From: Deltaproteobacteria bacterium
GTDB lineage: Bacteria > Desulfobacterota > GWC2-55-46 > JADFVP01
Reading direction: 5' to 3'
DNA length: 44,549 nucleotides
Assembly: GCA_024275045.1 (NCBI GenBank)
Contig: JAJRZX010000018.1
Span: 1-44,549 of the forward strand
Made by a program: the position numbers and the translations under genes. This document shows, in pieces, positions 40,890-44,549 of this stretch; position 1 is the first letter of the stretch; every line of letters begins with the position of its first letter. Below the pieces are notes generated by a model, which worked only from the letters and a program-made list of their open reading frames with translations, had not been told where the DNA came from and ran no database searches.

Positions 40890-42530
40890 TTACCTTATAT
40901 TAAGCAGCGTATTAAACATCTCATTGGCCGCGCTGAGCAGCCGAGCCGATGCCTCAAAGGCCTTCTGCAGCTTAATCATGTTAATAGCCTCCTCATCAAG
41001 GGAGACCCCTGATACAGAGGACCTCTGAATCTCTATCTGCGCCAGCACAGCCTCTTTTACGGCGGCGTTATTCTCAGCGTCATTGGCCTTTGTGCCTGTA
41101 TCAGAGACAAGGCCCTGATAAAAAGAGGCAAGGGTAACGCCCTGCACAAGTGGTTGGTCTCGAAGCCCGGAGAGGGAGATGGCGTTAGTATTGTCTCCGG
41201 GAATCCCCGCAAGGGTAGATGAGGCCGCTATGGCAGAGGTGTTAGTTACAGATACGCCCATGTTCATGGCCGCGCTCTTTGTAGCGCTGATACTAAAGAC
41301 ATCACCGCCCGCCGGTGGTGTGGGGCTGTCTGTTACGGTAACGCTTATGCCCTCAAAGTTTATGGCTGCCCCTGATGTATAAGTGCCGGAGGTTACCACT
41401 GAGTTGCTGCCAAGGTTTACCACAATGTAGTTGGAAGACCCGGAAAAACGTATCTCATAATCATCAAGGGTTAAGGCCGCGGGGTCTGTAACTGTGCCCC
41501 CTGAGATAAGCGCGCCCCCAAGGTTGCGGCTCATCTTCGCGGTATCAATGTTCATGGGGGTGAAAAAATCACGCCCCGTGCCTGCGTCAAGTCCGTATCC
41601 CGCCCTGTGCTGTACGTTTACCTCTTTTATAATCGTAGCCGAGAGCAGATTGATACTCTCAAGGGCCCCTGTGAGATCGTTCCTGCCGTTAATAAAACCT
41701 TTCAGTGTTCCTGACTTTATAGTCCGCGCAAGATTGGCCCCCTTGTACGTAACCTCGGTTAGAAGATTGTTATCACCGTTAACCGAGACTGTAAGTGCCG
41801 TGGAGGTAACGCCTGATACAAGGGAAAAACCGCCGTCCGTTACAACATCCACTACGCCGGGAGAGCTCTCTATGGTGGTGATGCCGATTTTATCGGCAAG
41901 CTCTCCAAGGAGAACATCTCTCTTGTCCTTAAGGTCGTTACTGGATGAGCCTGTTACGTCAATACCTTGAATCTCTTTATTCAGTGCAGCTATCTGCGCC
42001 GAGAGCGTGTTAATATCAGCTGTAATACCGCGAATCTCGCCGTTTACATTGCTTATCTCACGCCTTATGCGCGAATCCACGCCCTTAAAGGCTTCGGAGA
42101 GCACAATACCGCTTGAGAGCACGGCCTGTCGTGCGGGACGAGATGACGGGTCCAGGGAGAGCTCCTCAAAGGAGTTGAAAAAATCATCAAGGGGTTTGCT
42201 TATACCTGCGCCGCCAAGGTCGTTAAGCACGCCCTCAAGGTCTTTTAAGATCCCGGCGTGTGAGGTCTCGGCAGAGAGCCCGCTGCGGGCGTCGTTTAAC
42301 TGAAGCGCGATAAACCTGTCGTAGACCCTCTCTACGCCGCTTACATCAACTCCTGTACCAAAAAAATGCCCCCCGAAACTCACGGGGTCCTTGGAGGTAA
42401 GCACGGCCCTCTGCCTTGTATAACCCGGTGTATTTACATTGGAGATATTATGCGAGGTTACGTTAAGGGCCTCCTGAGAGGCGTTTATACCGGTCCTCGC
42501 TATCTCAAAAACTCCGTTAAGAGACGGCAT
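40890..42530 (-). CDS. flgK: Flagellar hook-filament junction protein FlgK
   Basis: FlgK (HAP1) is the junction protein on the hook. A 546-residue protein that begins PSLNGVFEIARTGINASQEALNVTSHNISNVNTPGYTRQ, the classical FlgK motif. It contains LDDFFNSFEELSLDPSSRPARQAVL and ends with VSLDEEAINMIKLQKAFEASARLLSAANEMFNTLLNI. I chose the ATG at 42528-42530 because AAGGGGG lies just upstream; the longer in-frame start lies inside flgN. It sits 1 nt after flgN. Confidence 0.96.
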   Translation of the reverse strand: MPSLNGVFEIARTGINASQEALNVTSHNISNVNTPGYTRQRAVLTSKDPVSFGGHFFGTGVDVSGVERVYDRFIALQLNDARSGLSAETSHAGILKDLEGVLNDLGGAGISKPLDDFFNSFEELSLDPSSRPARQAVLSSGIVLSEAFKGVDSRIRREISNVNGEIRGITADINTLSAQIAALNKEIQGIDVTGSSSNDLKDKRDVLLGELADKIGITTIESSPGVVDVVTDGGFSLVSGVTSTALTVSVNGDNNLLTEVTYKGANLARTIKSGTLKGFINGRNDLTGALESINLLSATIIKEVNVQHRAGYGLDAGTGRDFFTPMNIDTAKMSRNLGGALISGGTVTDPAALTLDDYEIRFSGSSNYIVVNLGSNSVVTSGTYTSGAAINFEGISVTVTDSPTPPAGGDVFSISATKSAAMNMGVSVTNTSAIAASSTLAGIPGDNTNAISLSGLRDQPLVQGVTLASFYQGLVSDTGTKANDAENNAAVKEAVLAQIEIQRSSVSGVSLDEEAINMIKLQKAFEASARLLSAANEMFNTLLNIR

Positions 42531-42531
42531 A

Positions 42532-43020
42532 TTAAACCCCCTTTCTAAGCCTCGCGCCTTTAACGGCCTTGCCGTCAACAAGGCCCGTGGACTGATATGT
42601 GCCCCTTACAAAAAAGGCCTCAAGAAAATCAAGGCTGCGGCCAAGATTACTGAGGCTCTCTGCTATGAGCAGATGATTGCTCTTATTCAACTCCGCCACA
42701 CGCTCCATAGCTTCAGAGAGCTCACCTGCGGTCTCTTTAAGAGCAGACTTTTCCTTCCCTGCACTCAGGGCCATAAGTGCCTTAAGTCCCTTCTGTGCTT
42801 TTTGCCCCTTTTTCTCAAGCAGAGATGAGACCGCTTCAACACGTCTCGCAGATATGCTGCTTAAGCCCGCGAGTAAAGGGTCTTTAGCGGACAAGACCTC
42901 GTAAAGATACATGAAATCCCTTGAGATAACGGCCTTACGCTCCTCTTCAAGGACCGATTGAAGCTTTACATACATATCGGTCTCCATGGAGAGTCGCTCT
43001 AAGAGAGAACCAGTATCCAT
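42532..43020 (-). CDS. flgN: FlgN-type flagellar export chaperone
   Basis: A 162-residue, wholly helical protein between flgM and flgK, where the FlgK/FlgL chaperone FlgN is normally found. Sequence features fit FlgN: LLERLSMETDMYVKLQSVLEEERKAVISRDFMYLYEVLSAKDPLL, then a long helix ending in AELNKSNHLLIAESLSNL. It lies 3 nt after flgM and 1 nt before flgK. Confidence 0.88.
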   Translation of the reverse strand: MDTGSLLERLSMETDMYVKLQSVLEEERKAVISRDFMYLYEVLSAKDPLLAGLSSISARRVEAVSSLLEKKGQKAQKGLKALMALSAGKEKSALKETAGELSEAMERVAELNKSNHLLIAESLSNLGRSLDFLEAFFVRGTYQSTGLVDGKAVKGARLRKGV

Positions 43021-43023
43021 GGA

Positions 43024-43341
43024 TCAATCGGTGCGATGTGAGGTCTTGTAAAAGTTTATGGCATTCTTGATGATGCCCTCGGCTATCTTGGCGGACTTCA
43101 TATTATACTTGCCCTCGTCAATAGCGTTCTTTATGCGCTCTATCTTCTCTTCCCTCACATCAGGGGAAGCCTCTACGAGTTTTCTGAGATTAGCGAGCTT
43201 TTTGGCCTTGCCAGAGACATTTACCCTGTCAATCACCTGAGCGGCCTTGGCCTTTCGCGGACGCGCCTTAAGCTCCGGCCTGCTGCTCTCCTGAAGCTTT
43301 ACAGATGCATCGAGTAATGGGTTCTTCCCGGTAATTTTCAT
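43024..43341 (-). CDS. flgM: Anti-sigma-28 factor FlgM
   Basis: FlgM holds sigma-28 inactive until it is exported through the completed hook. A 105-residue protein that starts MKITGKNPLL after GGAGG. It has the FlgM C-terminal region DRVNVSGKAKKLANL, EEKIERIKNAIDEGKYNM and AEGIIKNAINFYK. The GGAGG to ATG spacing of 5 nt decides the start over an in-frame codon 12 nt upstream. A sigma-28-like promoter lies upstream at 43378-43405, giving the expected late-class control. Confidence 0.93.
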   Translation of the reverse strand: MKITGKNPLLDASVKLQESSRPELKARPRKAKAAQVIDRVNVSGKAKKLANLRKLVEASPDVREEKIERIKNAIDEGKYNMKSAKIAEGIIKNAINFYKTSHRTD

Positions 43342-43377
43342 ATATACCTCCACTTAATTGTTCCGGTCATACTTAAG

Positions 43378-43405
43378 TTAACGGTTATGACCTTCAGAAA
43401 CTTTA
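43378..43405 (-). promoter_or_regulatory. Sigma-28-like promoter for flgM
   Basis: On the minus strand TAAAGTTT (43398-43405) is a perfect -35 box, followed by 12 nt and ACCGTTAA (43378-43385), 6 of 8 matches to GCCGATAA. The spacer is one longer than ideal. The predicted start leaves about 35 nt before the flgM ATG. Confidence 0.7.
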
Positions 43406-43483
43406 GTTTTTTCTATATAAATACATTAACTGCAAAAAAAACCCTTTTTATCGGTAAATCAAACATTATTTAAGAGGTAAGCA

Positions 43484-43508
43484 CCGGGCCGCCATAAAGG
43501 CGGCCCGG
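43484..43508. terminator. Strong GC hairpin after the flgM-like gene
   Basis: ccgggccgcc and ggcggcccgg form a perfect 10-bp stem around ataaa. The flanking agag/ctct bases extend the structure on both sides. On the minus strand it starts 17 nt after the stop at 43526 and no long T-run follows, so it may be a terminator of the flgI-flgJ transcript or a processing hairpin. Confidence 0.65.
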
Positions 43509-43525
43509 CACGGTGCCTCTCTTAA

Positions 43526-43852
43526 TTATAAGGGATGAGCATGACTCTTATAAAAATCAACGGCACTCCTCATAAGATACCCGGCGGCCCGTACGCCCCC
43601 GGCTCCGAGACGGCTGTCATTGATATTTTCCTTAAACTCCTCAATTCTCTCTGCCCTGCCCTCCGGGGTAAGCCTGGCGGGGTTAGTGAGATTGCCGAGC
43701 CTTCTTGCCTTTGCCGAGAGATTAACCCTGTGGGCCGCATTGGAGACTCTGCCCTTATTAAGGTTTACACCAAACTTGGCCTTAAGCGCATCTCTGCCGC
43801 CGTGGAGCTTGGCGGCTATATTCATCATCTGATTCTGAGCGGCTACTTTCAT
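43526..43852 (-). CDS. Second FlgM-like protein (divergent paralogue)
   Basis: A 108-residue protein whose C-terminal half aligns with FlgM: HRVNLSAKARRLGNL against DRVNVSGKAKKLANL, RAERIEEFKENINDSRLGAG against EEKIERIKNAIDEGKYNM, and YLMRSAVDFYKSH against GIIKNAINFYKTSH. The N-terminal half differs from FlgM. It is 185 bp from flgM, separated by a hairpin and a sigma-28-like promoter, so it belongs to the flgI-flgJ transcript. It may be a second anti-sigma-28 factor, or a divergent copy with another target. Confidence 0.8.
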   Translation of the reverse strand: MKVAAQNQMMNIAAKLHGGRDALKAKFGVNLNKGRVSNAAHRVNLSAKARRLGNLTNPARLTPEGRAERIEEFKENINDSRLGAGGVRAAGYLMRSAVDFYKSHAHPL

Positions 43853-43863
43853 GTTTTCCTCCT

Positions 43864-44265
43864 TTATTTATTACTGTTTATGTTAAGTTGACGTTGATAC
43901 TCAAAAAAATCCATCTTAAAAGCCTGCCCATCTGCCTGCGGTATATTTCTATCTTCTACAGTGCCCTCATTTGCCTTAAAACCCTGAGTCAATATCTTGC
44001 CGAGGCCAAGGCCCGTACCCGCGGCCATTATCTTTGAAATCTCCCAGTCAAAGAGCGAGGTATATACGTCCTCTCTCATGCCGTCGCCAAGAAGATCGCT
44101 CTTTACAATGGTAGAGCGCATGGTTTTGAGCATATGGTTTATAAAAAGGGCCTCGAAATCAACAACGGCTTTTTTTACCTTCTCCGCCTTTACCTGTGCT
44201 TTAGTAGTCTTCGCAACACCCTTCAGCGGCAAATCATTGGAGAGAAGAGGACCCACATCACTCAT
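43864..44265 (-). CDS. flgJ: Rod-binding protein FlgJ (N-terminal domain only)
   Basis: A 133-residue protein with the FlgJ rod-binding domain: VDFEALFINHMLKTMRSTIVKSDLLGDGMREDVYTSLFDWEISKIM, then GLGLGKILTQGF. There is no glucosaminidase domain; the separate-domain form is common outside Enterobacteria. It is preceded by flgI and followed by the flgM-like gene. Confidence 0.92.
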   Translation of the reverse strand: MSDVGPLLSNDLPLKGVAKTTKAQVKAEKVKKAVVDFEALFINHMLKTMRSTIVKSDLLGDGMREDVYTSLFDWEISKIMAAGTGLGLGKILTQGFKANEGTVEDRNIPQADGQAFKMDFFEYQRQLNINSNK

Positions 44266-44279
44266 CTGCGTACCTTCCT

Positions 44280-44549
44280 TTATATAATCTCAATCTCCGC
44301 ATGAAGCGCCCCTGCCGCCTTCATGGCCTCAAGTATGGCTACAAGGTCCCGCGGTGTCACGCCTACGAGGTTAAGGGCTCGAACTACGTCCTTTAGACGC
44401 ACTGCCTGCGGCAGCACTATGAGGCGTGACTCCTTTTCCTTTACCCCGAGTACGGCCTGCGGCTGAACCACGGTTCTGCCCGCGGCCAGCTCATTTGGCT
44501 GTGAGATAAGGTACTGCGTCTTTATCTCAATGCTTATGTCTCCATGAGA
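44280..44549 (-). CDS. flgI: Flagellar P-ring protein FlgI, 5' end beyond the window
   Basis: Only the C-terminal 89 codons are in view. They contain HGDISIEIKTQYLISQPNEL, VVQPQAVLGVKE and LPQAVRLKDVVRALNLVGVTPRDLVAILEAMKAAGALHAE, the conserved FlgI C-terminus. FlgI forms the periplasmic P ring around the rod, which marks a Gram-negative cell. It lies 14 nt upstream of flgJ. Confidence 0.95.
   Translation of the reverse strand, partial: SHGDISIEIKTQYLISQPNELAAGRTVVQPQAVLGVKEKESRLIVLPQAVRLKDVVRALNLVGVTPRDLVAILEAMKAAGALHAEIEII

Noticed and set aside
1-44549. CRISPR arrays, tRNA, rRNA, insertion sequences and attachment sites
   Set aside because: No regularly spaced identical repeats, no tRNA-like cloverleaf and no transposase or integrase were seen. 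The repeats found are short and irregular.

Overview
The window is almost entirely a flagellar gene cluster. It is transcribed on the minus strand except for motA-motB, and it is interrupted by a flagellar glycosylation island of about 20 kb. A P-ring gene (flgI) points to a Gram-negative host. The run flgI-flgJ-flgM-flgN-flgK-flgL-csrA-fliW, the NtrC-type regulators with sigma-54 sites and the sigma-28 sites resemble Desulfobacterota (Deltaproteobacteria) or Nitrospirota-type lineages. That taxonomic reading is inference; there is no rRNA or tRNA to test it.

Layout from right to left, the direction of most transcription: 44.5-39.0 kb holds flgI (partial), flgJ, a divergent flgM-like gene, flgM, flgN, flgK, flgL, csrA and fliW. 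38.9-18.8 kb holds the island: pseB, pseC, a NeuB/PseI-type synthase, an SpsF-type cytidylyltransferase, a frameshifted class III aminotransferase, a Gfo/Idh/MocA oxidoreductase, a PseG-type hydrolase, two methyltransferases, two zinc alcohol dehydrogenases, a transaldolase, an ATP-grasp enzyme broken by a stop codon, a B12-binding radical SAM enzyme, a GH57-like protein, a Maf-type flagellin glycosyltransferase candidate and an unknown protein. 18.8-14.9 kb holds fliC, fliD, fliS, a fliT-like gene and a PilZ gene. motAB (13.1-14.8 kb) runs on the plus strand and converges on the PilZ gene at a bidirectional terminator. 12.3-6.0 kb holds an FlrA/FleQ-like activator, an AMIN/TPR protein, and an FlrB/FlrC-like kinase and regulator. 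5.8-0 kb holds flgB, flgC, fliE, fliF, fliG, fliH (with an in-frame amber codon) and fliI (partial).

The regulatory logic can be read from the DNA. Matches to sigma-54 promoters precede the TPR-flrB-flrC operon, the flgB-fliI operon and the pseB-led island. Matches to sigma-28 promoters precede fliC (perfect), motAB (near perfect) and flgM (weaker). This suggests a hierarchy FlrA -> sigma-54 -> FlrBC -> sigma-54 -> basal body and hook -> sigma-28/FlgM -> filament and motor. csrA-fliW plus CsrA-like sites in the fliC leader suggest translational control of flagellin.

The points most worth checking are: the nonulosonate island, which has no visible PseH acetyltransferase but carries ATP-grasp, transaldolase, dehydrogenase and methyltransferase genes; two FlgM-like proteins encoded close together; the flagellin leader; and three separate lesions (fliH amber, ATP-grasp ochre, aminotransferase 1-base frameshift) that are either real decay or sequence errors.
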